A stretch of 39,289 bases of DNA. Source: an uncultured Oscillospiraceae bacterium (lineage in GTDB: Bacteria; Bacillota; Clostridia; Oscillospirales; Acutalibacteraceae). Below the pieces are notes generated by a model. It worked only from the letters and a program-made list of their open reading frames with translations. It did no database searches and was not told the DNA's origin. Shown here in pieces: positions 16,585 through 23,764 of this stretch (position 1 is the stretch's first letter; each line of letters begins with the position of its first letter). The position numbers and the translations under genes are program-made. Where the stretch lies: NCBI GenBank assembly GCA_900543215.1, contig UQQR01000016.1:1-39289 (forward strand). Reading direction: 5' to 3'.

Positions 16585-17173
16585 TAATTTTTTAGTATCC
16601 GCCCTGCAGAACGCGCAGGCATTAAGAAAGATATTGCAGGCGTTTTTAAGGGGCGGCTGGAAAGCGGCGGCGCTTGAAGCGGTAAAGCGATATTGGCCGT
16701 ATATTTTAAGCGCGGCGGTAGGGCTGATTTTATTGCCTACAATAATAATGGCGTCACTGCCGTCGGTTATGCAGAGCAAAGCGCCGGAAACAGTAACAGA
16801 CGAGGATATTACGGATATGTATATTAACCGAATGGATGAAATACTCTGCGATTCGGAGGTAGGGTCTGCTAATGAGATAAGGGTTGTCGGTCAGCCGCTT
16901 ACATACAACGAGCTGTATGCCGTAAGCCTTGCGCTGACCGGCAACAATACAGAAAAAATAACGAGGGAATTTCTGCTTGGGTGCGTAAACGATTCGCTTA
17001 CCTACACCGTAGAGCGGGAGGGAAATAATACAGGAATAACAACCGCCGTTATTCGTTATCTGAATTTAGAGGAATTTTCAAGGCTTAAAGGAATTTCGGA
17101 CTCGGATATTGAGTGGATAGAGCTTGTGATTAAAGACTTAGAAGACAATAAAAAATTCCTCACCGGGCGGTGA
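16571..17173 (+). CDS. T4SS membrane protein, probably the N-terminal part of a VirB1/NlpC-P60 hydrolase
   Basis: 200 residues: a basic N-terminal amphipathic region, one membrane helix (about 45-65) and a helical extracellular domain with the D-E-D-I-T-D-M-Y-I pattern. In related elements this place holds a larger wall hydrolase with a similar N-terminus and a C-terminal NlpC/P60 or lysozyme domain, which is missing here. The last eight codons and the stop lie inside a perfect terminator hairpin of the inverted MntA/HepT cassette, so the 3' end of the gene was probably created when the cassette was inserted. The remaining part may still be functional, with the hydrolase domain supplied by the 801-residue surface protein. 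Confidence 0.6.
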   Translation: MSKSSNFLVSALQNAQALRKILQAFLRGGWKAAALEAVKRYWPYILSAAVGLILLPTIIMASLPSVMQSKAPETVTDEDITDMYINRMDEILCDSEVGSANEIRVVGQPLTYNELYAVSLALTGNNTEKITREFLLGCVNDSLTYTVEREGNNTGITTAVIRYLNLEEFSRLKGISDSDIEWIELVIKDLEDNKKFLTGR

Positions 17174-17178
17174 GGAAT
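17155..17178 (-). terminator. Terminator of the MntA/HepT cassette
   Basis: A perfect 10-bp stem (17155-17164 / 17169-17178) with a GGGC loop; on the minus strand it is followed by six T. It overlaps the last codons of the plus-strand membrane protein gene. Confidence 0.85.
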
Positions 17179-17182
17179 GAGG

Positions 17183-17575
17183 TCAAATATCTATATCTTC
17201 GTCATTATCGTTTTCAGGGGCAGCCTTTGAAATTTCGGCTTCGCAAAATGCTTTTAATTGCGGAATATTTTCGGTGGCGGTGCTCCAAATAACAGATAAA
17301 TTCATCTGACCGTAATTGTGCGCGAAAAGATTTCGCATAGCCTTTATAGCGGGCCATGGCATATGGCTCTTTGTGCTTTGCCTGTATTCTTCGGAAAGAT
17401 GACCGGTAAGCTCGCCTATCTGAAGTATATTCATACTGACCGAATCTCTGAAAGCAAGGTCGGCTTTAAAAACCTCTATGTCGTTTCCGAAACGGGAAAT
17501 AAGCTCGGCTATATTGCTGCAGTATTTAAGAATATGACGAAGAACGTCTATATCCGCATTAGGACAGTTTCTCAT
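17183..17575 (-). CDS. hepT: HepT-like HEPN toxin
   Basis: 130 residues, all-helical HEPN domain with the R-x4-H-x-Y motif R-N-L-F-A-H-N-Y (R81, H86, Y88). HepT proteins are RNases; in the characterised pairs the Tyr of this motif is AMPylated by the partner nucleotidyltransferase, which silences the toxin. The acidic tail (N-D-N-D-E-D-I-D-I) is unusual but short. It is the second gene of the operon and overlaps mntA by 17 bases. Confidence 0.88.
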   Translation of the reverse strand: MRNCPNADIDVLRHILKYCSNIAELISRFGNDIEVFKADLAFRDSVSMNILQIGELTGHLSEEYRQSTKSHMPWPAIKAMRNLFAHNYGQMNLSVIWSTATENIPQLKAFCEAEISKAAPENDNDEDIDI

Positions 17576-17891
17576 AAATCAGCTTTTCATCCTTTCGCAT
17601 ATTCCGTATTAAATTCCGCGTCATAATATCGCTTTTATTCTGGCGCAGCGTATCGGTGGTAACAAGGTCAAGGGATTTTTTAAGCGCTTCTTCAAGATCG
17701 GCGTAAAATCCGCCGAGAGCAAACAGGTTGCCGAGCCGTCCGCCGACTACGCGCAGATCTATGTCGCTTTTTTCATCTGCGTCGCCGCGGGCATACGAGC
17801 CGAATAAATATAGCCTTGAAACATCATATTTTGCCGCTATTGGCGCAACAATATCCGCTATTTGCTCTACCGTATAAACCGGGTTGCTCAT
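17559..17891 (-). CDS. mntA: MntA-like nucleotidyltransferase antitoxin
   Basis: 110 residues from ATG 17891, eight bases after AGGTGG. The minimal nucleotidyltransferase motif G-S-x10-D-x-D is intact (G31-S32, D43, D45) and a third acidic residue follows in S-L-D-L-V-T. It would transfer AMP to the HepT tyrosine and so neutralise it. The order antitoxin-toxin with overlap allows the antitoxin to be made first. The cassette is transcribed against the T4SS operon. Confidence 0.88.
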   Translation of the reverse strand: MSNPVYTVEQIADIVAPIAAKYDVSRLYLFGSYARGDADEKSDIDLRVVGGRLGNLFALGGFYADLEEALKKSLDLVTTDTLRQNKSDIMTRNLIRNMRKDEKLIYEKLS

Positions 17892-17914
17892 AATACATAC
17901 CACCTTTCATTTTC

Positions 17915-17943
17915 AGTATATCACAAACGAAAAAAATCTTCAA
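17915..17943 (-). promoter_or_regulatory. Promoter of the MntA/HepT cassette
   Basis: Minus strand: TTGAAG (17938-17943), 17-bp spacer, TATACT (17915-17920), 24 bp before the mntA start codon. Confidence 0.7.
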
Positions 17944-17966
17944 GTATAAGTATAGGAGGAAATTTA

Positions 17967-18263
17967 ATGGAAGAAATAACCGTAGTAATACCCGTGAATT
18001 TCACCGACGCAGGGCGGCTGTTCGGGCTTTTTGAAATACGCAACGCTGTAGAGGCAGTGCTTATCTGCGTGCCTTTGGCGGCGCTTTTGATGCGCATATT
18101 GCCGTTCGGTCTTTTAGTGCGGATAGGAATTGTAAGCGCCGTTACCGTTATTGCAGGCGGGTTTGCGCTAATAGGTATCGGGGATATGAGCCTTTTGGAG
18201 TTTTTAAAGCAGTATATCCGCTTTAAACGGCAGGCGAAAATTTTAACATATAAGGGGGTGTAA
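17967..18263 (+). CDS. PrgI-family T4SS protein (VirB3-like)
   Basis: 98 residues from ATG 17967 with AGGAGG upstream (a longer frame from 17862 is out of context). It begins V-V-I-P-V-N-F-T-D and R-L-F-G-L-F-E-I-R-N, then two membrane helices and an L-L-E-F-L-K-Q-Y-I-R-F end, the pattern of PrgI proteins that precede VirB4 in Gram-positive elements. It would anchor VirB4 at the membrane. It ends three bases before virB4. Confidence 0.85.
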   Translation: MEEITVVIPVNFTDAGRLFGLFEIRNAVEAVLICVPLAALLMRILPFGLLVRIGIVSAVTVIAGGFALIGIGDMSLLEFLKQYIRFKRQAKILTYKGV

Positions 18264-18266
18264 AAA

Positions 18267-20657
18267 ATGAAGCTTAAAAATATTCTGTTCGGAAACGGAG
18301 ATAAAAATGCAGAGGACGGCACGGAAAGGTTAGTGCCCGTAAAGGAAATATACGGCGGAGTAATTGCGCTTAAAAACGGTAAATTCGTGACGGTATTAGA
18401 GGTGCTGCCGCTGAATTTCTACTTAAAATCCGAGCTTGAGCAGAAGAACATTATATCCGGCTTTGCGGCGTTTCTTAAAACAGCGCCGGATGAGCTGCAA
18501 ATAATTGTAGAAACCCGACCCGCGGATATATCCGCGTTTTGCGAAAGGCTTGAAAGCTATTATAATTCAGAGAAAAACGCAAATTGCCGCCGTATGATAT
18601 TCGAGGACGCGCAGCTGGTAAACGTTATTGCCGAAACCGAAGGCTTATCCCGCCGCTTTTATATAGTCTTACCATACACCGGACAGGCTCACGAAATTTC
18701 AGAGGTCGCCGTCGAGATAAGCGAAACCGCATTAACTGCAAGACAGTATCTTGAAGCCTGCGGGCTTGAAACCGTAAGGCATAGCGATGAAGATGAATTT
18801 TTAATAAACCTTTTAAGGAATTATTTCCGTCCGTTTTCTGTGGCAACTGAAAATTCAAATATGGATTTATCCGAGGCTTTAACGCCCGACAGCGCCGACT
18901 GTACCGACAGCGGATATATCTGCATTGAGGGGGAATACCGCTCGTACCTGTATATTTCGGGCGGAGGCTACCCCACAACCGTCGGGCTTGCCTGGGGCGC
19001 GCCGTTTGTCGAGGCGGGAGACGGTATAAATATCTCATTTGTTCTGAAAAAGGAAAGCCGAGATAAAATATTGCCCAAGATAGGCAACACGGCAATGTTC
19101 AACCGTTCGCGCCTTAAAGATGTGGGCGATACAAGGCAGGATTTTGAACAGCTTGACGACGCGGTGGAATCCGGGCTGTATATGAAGTCGCAGATAAACC
19201 GTGAGGGCGAGGATTTTTATTATTTATCTACCGTAATAACGGTAACGGCGGACATGCCCGAAAATCTTAAAAAGCGTGAAAAGGATATTTTAAACCTTTG
19301 CGGAGCTAACGGCTTTTCATGCCGAAAAGCCTACTATATGCAGGATAAAGCCTTTTTGTCCTCTTTGCCGTTATTACAGACCGATACGGATATTTTTAAT
19401 AAATCCAAGCGAAATATATTAACCTCGTCCGCCGCGGCGCTGTTTCCGTTTTCGTCCTTTGAAATGTGCGACGAAAAAGGAATATTTTACGGGCTTAATC
19501 TGCATAACAGCTCGCCCGTAATAATAGACCATTACGATACCGCAAGGTACAGCAACGGAAATATGGCGGTATTCGGAATGTCGGGTTCTGGTAAGACTTT
19601 CTTTTTGCTGCTGCTTGCAATGAGACTGCGTATGCAGGGCGTAAGGGTATATATTATAGCTCCCGAAAAGGGTTTTGAATACCGAAACGCCTGCGAAGCA
19701 ATAGGCGGCAGGTTTGTGTCTATCGGCGCGGGTTCTTCCGACTGCATTAACCTTATGGAGATACGCAGGAGTACGCTGGATATTGATTCGGAAATGTCAG
19801 GTGCGCGAGATAATAGTTCTGTGTTACTCGATAAAATCCAAAGCATACATATTTTTTTCGATTTATTATATCCCGCCATTACGCCGGACGAAAAATATCT
19901 TTTGGACCGCGCTATACTTAACTGCTATAAATCGTTCGGCATAACGCGGGATAACCGCAGCCTAACGGATAAAAACGGAAAACTTAAAAAAATGCCCTGC
20001 TTTGCCGACCTTATTCCGTTTATGGAAAAGTTTACGGAATTAAAGGCAGTTACTATGGCGCTTAAACGCTTGGCAGAGGGTTCGGCTTCGGGGCTTGGCG
20101 GGCAGACGAATATAGATTTAAAGGCGCCCTTTATAGTGCTGGATACCTCGCGTTTAAGTAAGGAGTTTACCGCGCTCGGCACATTTATAGCGACCGAGTT
20201 TGTACGGGACAGAATATCTGTATCGCGGGTCAATAAAAAGGCGGTAATACTCGACGAGGCGTGGAAGATAGCCGGAGAAAACGGAAACGAGCAGGCGGCA
20301 GATTTTGTAATTAACCTTATAAAGACCGTCAGGGGCTACGGGGCTATATTTGTTTCGGCAACCCAGAATGTTGTGGATTACTTCGCGCTGAACGACGGCA
20401 AATTCGGGGACGCGCTGCTCGGCAACAGCAGACTGAAACTGCTGTTACAGCTTGAGGAAACCGAGGCGGTCAAATTACAGGAAAAGCTTATGCTTACCGA
20501 AAGCGAAACGGCGGAGGTTATCCGCGCGGGCAGAGGCGAGGGGCTTTTATGCGCGGGAAGAAACCGTATAGCGGTGGAAATACGTTCATCGGACACCGAG
20601 TTTGACCTCATAACCACCGACCGAGAAAGCCTTGCGAAAAGAGTAAAAAGCGATTAA
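18267..20657 (+). CDS. virB4: VirB4-family T4SS ATPase
   Basis: 796 residues. An N-terminal VirB4/CagE-like domain (about 1-400) is followed by the RecA-like ATPase domain with Walker A G-M-S-G-S-G-K-T (437-444) and Walker B V-I-L-D-E-A-W (660-666), plus the conserved S-A-T-Q-N-V region about 40 residues later. It is the energising ATPase of the conjugation channel and forms a hexamer at the inner membrane. It is full length for the family. It follows the PrgI gene by three bases with GGGGG as ribosome site. Confidence 0.95.
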   Translation: MKLKNILFGNGDKNAEDGTERLVPVKEIYGGVIALKNGKFVTVLEVLPLNFYLKSELEQKNIISGFAAFLKTAPDELQIIVETRPADISAFCERLESYYNSEKNANCRRMIFEDAQLVNVIAETEGLSRRFYIVLPYTGQAHEISEVAVEISETALTARQYLEACGLETVRHSDEDEFLINLLRNYFRPFSVATENSNMDLSEALTPDSADCTDSGYICIEGEYRSYLYISGGGYPTTVGLAWGAPFVEAGDGINISFVLKKESRDKILPKIGNTAMFNRSRLKDVGDTRQDFEQLDDAVESGLYMKSQINREGEDFYYLSTVITVTADMPENLKKREKDILNLCGANGFSCRKAYYMQDKAFLSSLPLLQTDTDIFNKSKRNILTSSAAALFPFSSFEMCDEKGIFYGLNLHNSSPVIIDHYDTARYSNGNMAVFGMSGSGKTFFLLLLAMRLRMQGVRVYIIAPEKGFEYRNACEAIGGRFVSIGAGSSDCINLMEIRRSTLDIDSEMSGARDNSSVLLDKIQSIHIFFDLLYPAITPDEKYLLDRAILNCYKSFGITRDNRSLTDKNGKLKKMPCFADLIPFMEKFTELKAVTMALKRLAEGSASGLGGQTNIDLKAPFIVLDTSRLSKEFTALGTFIATEFVRDRISVSRVNKKAVILDEAWKIAGENGNEQAADFVINLIKTVRGYGAIFVSATQNVVDYFALNDGKFGDALLGNSRLKLLLQLEETEAVKLQEKLMLTESETAEVIRAGRGEGLLCAGRNRIAVEIRSSDTEFDLITTDRESLAKRVKSD

Positions 20658-20687
20658 ATGAAAACAATAAAATGGGAGGAATTAAAA

Positions 20688-20795
20688 ATGGGAGTTATAT
20701 GTTTTATATGCGGCGCAATGTTCGGCGGCTTGGTCGGCACTGTAACTATGTGTTTGGTGCAGGTTGGGAAAGAAAATAAAAAAGACCCGCACTAA
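20688..20795 (+). CDS. DUF3789-like small membrane protein
   Basis: 35 residues with a Gly-rich membrane helix (F-G-G-L-V-G-T-V-T-M-C) and a charged C-terminus (K-E-N-K-K-D-P-H). GGGAGGA lies eight bases before ATG 20688. An in-frame ATG at 20658, directly after the virB4 stop, would add ten residues but lacks a ribosome site. Tiny proteins of this kind (DUF3789 as I recall) often follow virB4 in Clostridia elements. The last codons overlap the minus-strand terminator of the next cassette. Confidence 0.68.
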   Translation: MGVICFICGAMFGGLVGTVTMCLVQVGKENKKDPH

Positions 20796-20803
20796 AGCGG
20801 GTC
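20784..20803 (-). terminator. Terminator of the second DUF4160/DUF2442 cassette
   Basis: GACCCGC (20784-20790) pairs with GCGGGTC (20797-20803). The A-run at 20776-20783 is a T-run on the minus strand. The left arm lies in the last codons of the DUF3789-like gene. Confidence 0.82.
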
Positions 20804-20829
20804 AATCGGGTGTCAGATGTTAAATAGGC

Positions 20830-21063
20830 TTACTGTGCTGTTTCGTAAAGCTCGTGGGGCGCAATGTCCTGACCGTCAGCCCATTCAATGCCGCGCCCTC
20901 CGTTTGTTATGTGTACGGTTTTAAAATATTCGGTATCTTTAAGAAGACCGTACCATGAGCCGGATATATAGGGCAGAGCGTTAAATATTTTCGTTTCGTT
21001 CGTATCGTATTTAAGCTCTAAACGGTAATTGGGCAAGGGTTTAACGCTTAATATTTTAGGCAT
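20830..21063 (-). CDS. DUF2442 protein, second copy
   Basis: 77 residues with a P-K-I-L-S-V-K-P start, Y-R-L-E-L-K-Y-D-T-N-E-T-K-I-F and a central I-S-G-S-W-Y-G-L-L-K-D-x-x-Y-F motif that differs from the first copy (5618-5884). The closing G-R-G-I-E-W-A-D-G-Q-D-I-A-P-H-E-L-Y corresponds to the V-V-W-P-N-D-I-D part of that copy. It is second in an operon with a DUF4160 gene and uses GGAGTGATC as ribosome site. The two cassettes are related but clearly not recent duplicates. Confidence 0.8.
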   Translation of the reverse strand: MPKILSVKPLPNYRLELKYDTNETKIFNALPYISGSWYGLLKDTEYFKTVHITNGGRGIEWADGQDIAPHELYETAQ

Positions 21064-21074
21064 ATGATCACTCC

Positions 21075-21347
21075 TTATTTCAGCGGATCGATACGGAAAT
21101 ATTTTTCTCCGCGGGATAATAGCTGCCAGTTGGCTTGCAATTCTTCTTTATGAATATCTGTCCATACTTCAAGCATTTTCAGCTTGTTTTTGGGGAATTT
21201 TGAATTAGGCTCCAAAACCTCTCCGTCGAGAGATAATACAATTTCCTCTCCGGAATATTCTGCGTGAATATGCGGAGTATTATGCTTACCGCCTTTTTCG
21301 TTATACATATAAACAATTATACCGTAGAACATAGATAGTGTAGGCAT
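21075..21347 (-). CDS. DUF4160 protein, second copy
   Basis: 90 residues from ATG 21347; the frame is open seven codons further but M-P-T-L-S-M-F-Y-G is the family start and also begins the first copy. It keeps T-P-H-I-H-A-E-Y, D-G-E and the terminal Y-F-R-I-D-P-L, and differs strongly elsewhere. As with the first copy, function is unknown and a toxin-antitoxin role with the DUF2442 partner is only a proposal. Confidence 0.8.
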   Translation of the reverse strand: MPTLSMFYGIIVYMYNEKGGKHNTPHIHAEYSGEEIVLSLDGEVLEPNSKFPKNKLKMLEVWTDIHKEELQANWQLLSRGEKYFRIDPLK

Positions 21348-21372
21348 TATGTTATCAGCTCCGTTCACTTAT

Positions 21373-21400
21373 ATTATATCACACCTGATTTCAAAGTCAA
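21373..21400 (-). promoter_or_regulatory. Promoter of the second DUF4160/DUF2442 cassette
   Basis: Minus strand: TTGACT (21395-21400), 16-bp spacer, TATAAT (21373-21378). Confidence 0.75.
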
Positions 21401-21439
21401 TATTAACACATTGAGTTTGGTGCAGGTGAGGGGGAATAA

Positions 21440-21469
21440 AAAGACTCATCCCGCTTGGAATAAGTCTTT
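21440..21469 (-). terminator. Terminator of the RelB/RelE cassette
   Basis: AAAGACT (21440-21446) pairs with AGTCTTT (21463-21469); on the minus strand a T-run follows. It sits a few bases beyond the RelE-like stop codon. Confidence 0.75.
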
Positions 21470-21475
21470 AAAAAA

Positions 21476-21787
21476 TTAAAACAATTCGTCAAAATCTCTG
21501 CCGCCGTAAATAATTCTTAATATCTTTACAGATAAGCTTTTTTCGTCAACCGAGTAAAAGGTTATGAATTTTCCGGTATTTAAGGTGCGAATCTTTATTT
21601 TGAGCTTTATATTTTCATCTACCGGAAAACGCGCCGGCATGGTTTTGAGCAGCTCAATATTTTTCATTATTTTGCGTATGAGATTTTGAGCCGTATGTAC
21701 CTCTTTGAGTGTATATGCTATATACTCAAAGATTTCGGTTAAATCGTTTTGTGCTGAATCGGAATAAAGAACAGTGTAATTTTTCAT
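21476..21787 (-). CDS. RelE/ParE-type toxin
   Basis: 103 residues with the fold pattern of the RelE/ParE superfamily: Y-T-V-L-Y-S-D-S-A-Q-N-D-L at the start, two helices, R-F-P-V-D, and a C-terminal strand pair with V-K-I-L-R-I-I-Y-G-G-R-D-F. The conserved Arg of the I-L-R-x-x-Y-x-x-R-D end is present. It overlaps the antitoxin gene by four bases. Whether it cuts mRNA on ribosomes or poisons gyrase cannot be told from the sequence. Confidence 0.85.
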   Translation of the reverse strand: MKNYTVLYSDSAQNDLTEIFEYIAYTLKEVHTAQNLIRKIMKNIELLKTMPARFPVDENIKLKIKIRTLNTGKFITFYSVDEKSLSVKILRIIYGGRDFDELF

Positions 21788-22089
21788 ATTCCGTAAGCCT
21801 TTCGGAATTTGTCTGAAAGATCTTCGGAGGTAGTGTAATTTCCGTTCTCAAAATCCGCGATACCGCGGTTCAACTCCTCGTTTAACTGAGCGTCGGACAG
21901 CGCGCCTAATGCGGCCGGCTTTTTTGCGGGGAGCTTCATTTCAAACGGAATACCGCGCTGTAAAACAACCTGTTTTAAAAACAGCCCGATTGCGTTTGAC
22001 ATAGGAATACCGAGTTCATTGAGAACCTGCTCGGCCTGCTCCTTTATATCCGGTTCAACTCTTGCAAATACGCTTGATGTTTTTGACAT
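21784..22089 (-). CDS. RelB/DinJ-type antitoxin
   Basis: 101 residues from ATG 22089 (GGAGGCGAT upstream; sixteen further codons upstream are open but out of context). The N-terminal ribbon-helix-helix F-A-R-V-E-P-D-I-K-E-Q-A-E-Q-V-L-N-E-L-G-I-P-M-S-N-A-I is the RelB/DinJ DNA-binding domain; the C-terminal part would wrap the toxin. It binds its own operator (see the palindrome in the promoter). Confidence 0.88.
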   Translation of the reverse strand: MSKTSSVFARVEPDIKEQAEQVLNELGIPMSNAIGLFLKQVVLQRGIPFEMKLPAKKPAALGALSDAQLNEELNRGIADFENGNYTTSEDLSDKFRKAYGI

Positions 22090-22108
22090 ACATATCGCCT
22101 CCGAATAT

Positions 22109-22137
22109 ATTATATGCGATTGTATTGCAAAATGCAA
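22109..22137 (-). promoter_or_regulatory. RelB/RelE promoter with palindromic operator
   Basis: Minus strand: TTGCAT (22132-22137), 17-bp spacer, TATAAT (22109-22114). A palindrome TTGCA-TTT-TGCAA (22125-22137) covers the -35 box, a fitting site for autorepression by the ribbon-helix-helix antitoxin. Confidence 0.72.
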
Positions 22138-22179
22138 GCTATACTTAATATAATTTGGTTTATGATAATCTAAATTATA

Positions 22180-22320
22180 TTAAAATTCAACTTCCGACTC
22201 CGGTATACATTCAGACAGAGGTGTTTTCTTTCCGGCTATAATTTCATCCTTAACACGCTTATCTGATGATAAATACTCGGTTTCGCTGATTTTGTTTTCA
22301 GAATCCATAAAAATCATCAT
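22180..22320 (-). CDS. 46-residue protein, third gene of the Phd-ParE operon
   Basis: It begins with tandem ATG codons right after the ParE-like stop and encodes an acidic small protein (M-D-S-E-N-K-I-S-E-T-E-Y-L then S-E-C-I-P-E-S-E-V-E-F). There is no separate strong ribosome site, so translation would be coupled to the toxin gene. I recall similar short proteins near toxin-antitoxin pairs in Clostridia but cannot name a family. It could be an accessory antitoxin or a leftover of one. Confidence 0.5.
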   Translation of the reverse strand: MMIFMDSENKISETEYLSSDKRVKDEIIAGKKTPLSECIPESEVEF

Positions 22321-22321
22321 A

Positions 22322-22633
22322 TTAAAGAATTGCCTGCCAATCACGCCGATTATATAGAATACGCAAAATATGTACGGTTTTTGTGCTTTTATCGGGGATA
22401 TAGAAAGCGGTGTAATTTTCTATTGCTATACAGCGTACACCCATTGATTTATACGGATTTTCCTCAAGCAAAGCGAATCTGAAAGGCATTGTTTCAAGAG
22501 AAAGTATATCTTTTTTAAGCGAACGGTATATCCGTACGGCAATTTCCGGCTCGTGAAGCTTGTTGCAAATATATTCGAATATATCCGTTAAATCATTTTC
22601 GGCTAATTCTTCAAATACAATATTATACTTCAT
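22322..22633 (-). CDS. RelE/ParE-type toxin, second
   Basis: 103 residues from ATG 22633: Y-N-I-V-F-E-E-L-A-E-N-D-L start, helical pair, M-P-F-R-F, and C-terminal V-H-I-L-R-I-L-Y-N-R-R-D-W. It belongs to the same superfamily as the toxin at 21476 but is paired with a Phd-type, not a RelB-type, antitoxin. The start overlaps the antitoxin gene by 11 bases. Confidence 0.85.
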   Translation of the reverse strand: MKYNIVFEELAENDLTDIFEYICNKLHEPEIAVRIYRSLKKDILSLETMPFRFALLEENPYKSMGVRCIAIENYTAFYIPDKSTKTVHILRILYNRRDWQAIL

Positions 22634-22895
22634 TAAACCCAAATTCCTTTTCAAGCTTTTCAAATACTTCGCTTGCCGGGCGGTGCTTATTTGCTTTCAT
22701 CTGAGCAATTCCTGCATCCAGCAATTTATGAAGCTCGGCTTGACCGCAAAGCCTTTCATATGCTTCGTTGGAAAGGACGACTAAATCTCCGGTTCCGTTT
22801 TTGGTTATGAAAACCGGTTCGTTGTAGCGGTTGCAGAAGTCGGATATTTCATTGTAATTGTTTCTGAGATCGGAACTTGGTCTGATTGACGGCAT
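22623..22895 (-). CDS. Phd/YefM-type antitoxin
   Basis: 90 residues from ATG 22895 (GAGGTGAT upstream): P-S-S-D-L-R-N-N-Y-N-E-I, then E-P-V-F-I-T-K-N-G-T-G-D-L-V-V-L-S-N-E-A-Y, the classic Phd/YefM DNA-binding half, and a helical toxin-binding tail. It is probably autoregulated through the palindrome in its promoter. Confidence 0.9.
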   Translation of the reverse strand: MPSIRPSSDLRNNYNEISDFCNRYNEPVFITKNGTGDLVVLSNEAYERLCGQAELHKLLDAGIAQMKANKHRPASEVFEKLEKEFGFNEV

Positions 22896-22924
22896 ATTTA
22901 TCACCTCATAATTATTATACACAT

Positions 22925-22953
22925 ATTATATCAAAATATTGATATATAGTCAA
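22925..22953 (-). promoter_or_regulatory. Phd-ParE promoter with palindromic operator
   Basis: Minus strand: TTGACT (22948-22953), 17-bp spacer, TATAAT (22925-22930). An 18-bp palindrome, ATATCAA-TATT-TTGATAT (22928-22945), lies between the boxes. The -35 box touches the ribosome site of the divergent plus-strand gene at 22969. Confidence 0.75.
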
Positions 22954-22968
22954 GAAAGGATTTTTAAA

Positions 22969-23613
22969 TTGTCAACAAATTTTCAATTATTAAAAGAAAT
23001 GAAAAAGCGAGTTTTGGCAAGCGGGGCTTGCGTGGATTCGCTAATAGGCGTGCCGCCGGATAGCGAACGCTTTAATAATCTGCTGGAGGTAGCATTACAA
23101 CAGCAGGAAATGGCGTGTGTTGAAATGCGCCGGCTTTACTGGCAGTTAAAAAGCAAGGAAGAAACAAGCACGGAAATTAAGCCCGGCAAAGCAAAGGAAA
23201 TATACGGAGAAATATCCGTAACGCCCGAAGGGTGGGTACATATAAAGCTGAACGCGCTGCTGCCCCATTGCAGAGTGACTGGCGGCACGCAGTATGTGAC
23301 CGACAGTATTTTAAGGCTTTTAAACTCTGCGGAGTTTGACGGAATAAAGCTGCCGTTTTTCAGTAAGGCGTATCTCGGAATAATAGAGGTCTGCCCGCGG
23401 GATTGCAGCGATGTTTTCGACCACGACAACAAGGGCTTTAAGGCAGTGCAGAATGTTTTAAAGGGCAGGTTTTTCCCGGATGACGACCGCTTTGAAATGT
23501 CCCTCGGATTATTTACCGAGCAGCGGAATGAGAGCGCCTGTCATATCTTTGTACTGCCGGATGATGAAGCCGGAATCTTCACGGATATGCGGCTTTCACA
23601 CGAATTGGTATAG
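22969..23613 (+). CDS. TraM-like element protein (DUF6100-like)
   Basis: 214 residues from TTG 22969, eight bases after GAAAGGA. The N-terminal third is helical, with a probable coiled coil (M-A-C-V-E-M-R-R-L-Y-W-Q-L); the rest is a mixed alpha/beta domain with V-T-P-E-G-W-V-H-I-K-L-N-A-L-L-P and several charged strands. No signal peptide. I recall similar proteins (DUF6100) near virB4 and virD4 in Clostridia elements. No function can be named. Confidence 0.58.
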   Translation: MSTNFQLLKEMKKRVLASGACVDSLIGVPPDSERFNNLLEVALQQQEMACVEMRRLYWQLKSKEETSTEIKPGKAKEIYGEISVTPEGWVHIKLNALLPHCRVTGGTQYVTDSILRLLNSAEFDGIKLPFFSKAYLGIIEVCPRDCSDVFDHDNKGFKAVQNVLKGRFFPDDDRFEMSLGLFTEQRNESACHIFVLPDDEAGIFTDMRLSHELV

Positions 23614-23679
23614 TGCGCAAGCTCAAAAAAATCGGCAAATTTCGGGCTTTCGGTTTTAAAAAAAAGCGCACAATACCAA
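23605..23679. repeat. 14-bp inverted repeat across the end of the TraM-like gene
   Basis: TTGGTATAGTGCGC (23605-23618) and GCGCACAATACCAA (23666-23679) pair with one mismatch around a 47-nt A/T-rich loop. The left arm contains the stop codon. There is no T-run after it, so it is not a terminator. It might be a protein-binding or transfer site. Confidence 0.5.
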
Positions 23680-23764
23680 ACTGCGCATAAACAGGGAGTT
23701 TTCGGGATAAAATCAGACCTTTTTAAAAGACAAATGTTACACGGGTATGGGAGGTAGTGCGCTT

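Noticed and set aside
16261..16779. 172-residue minus-strand frame opposite the VirB6-like tail
   Set aside because: Low-complexity tail of the + strand gene gives long accidental frames; no start signal.
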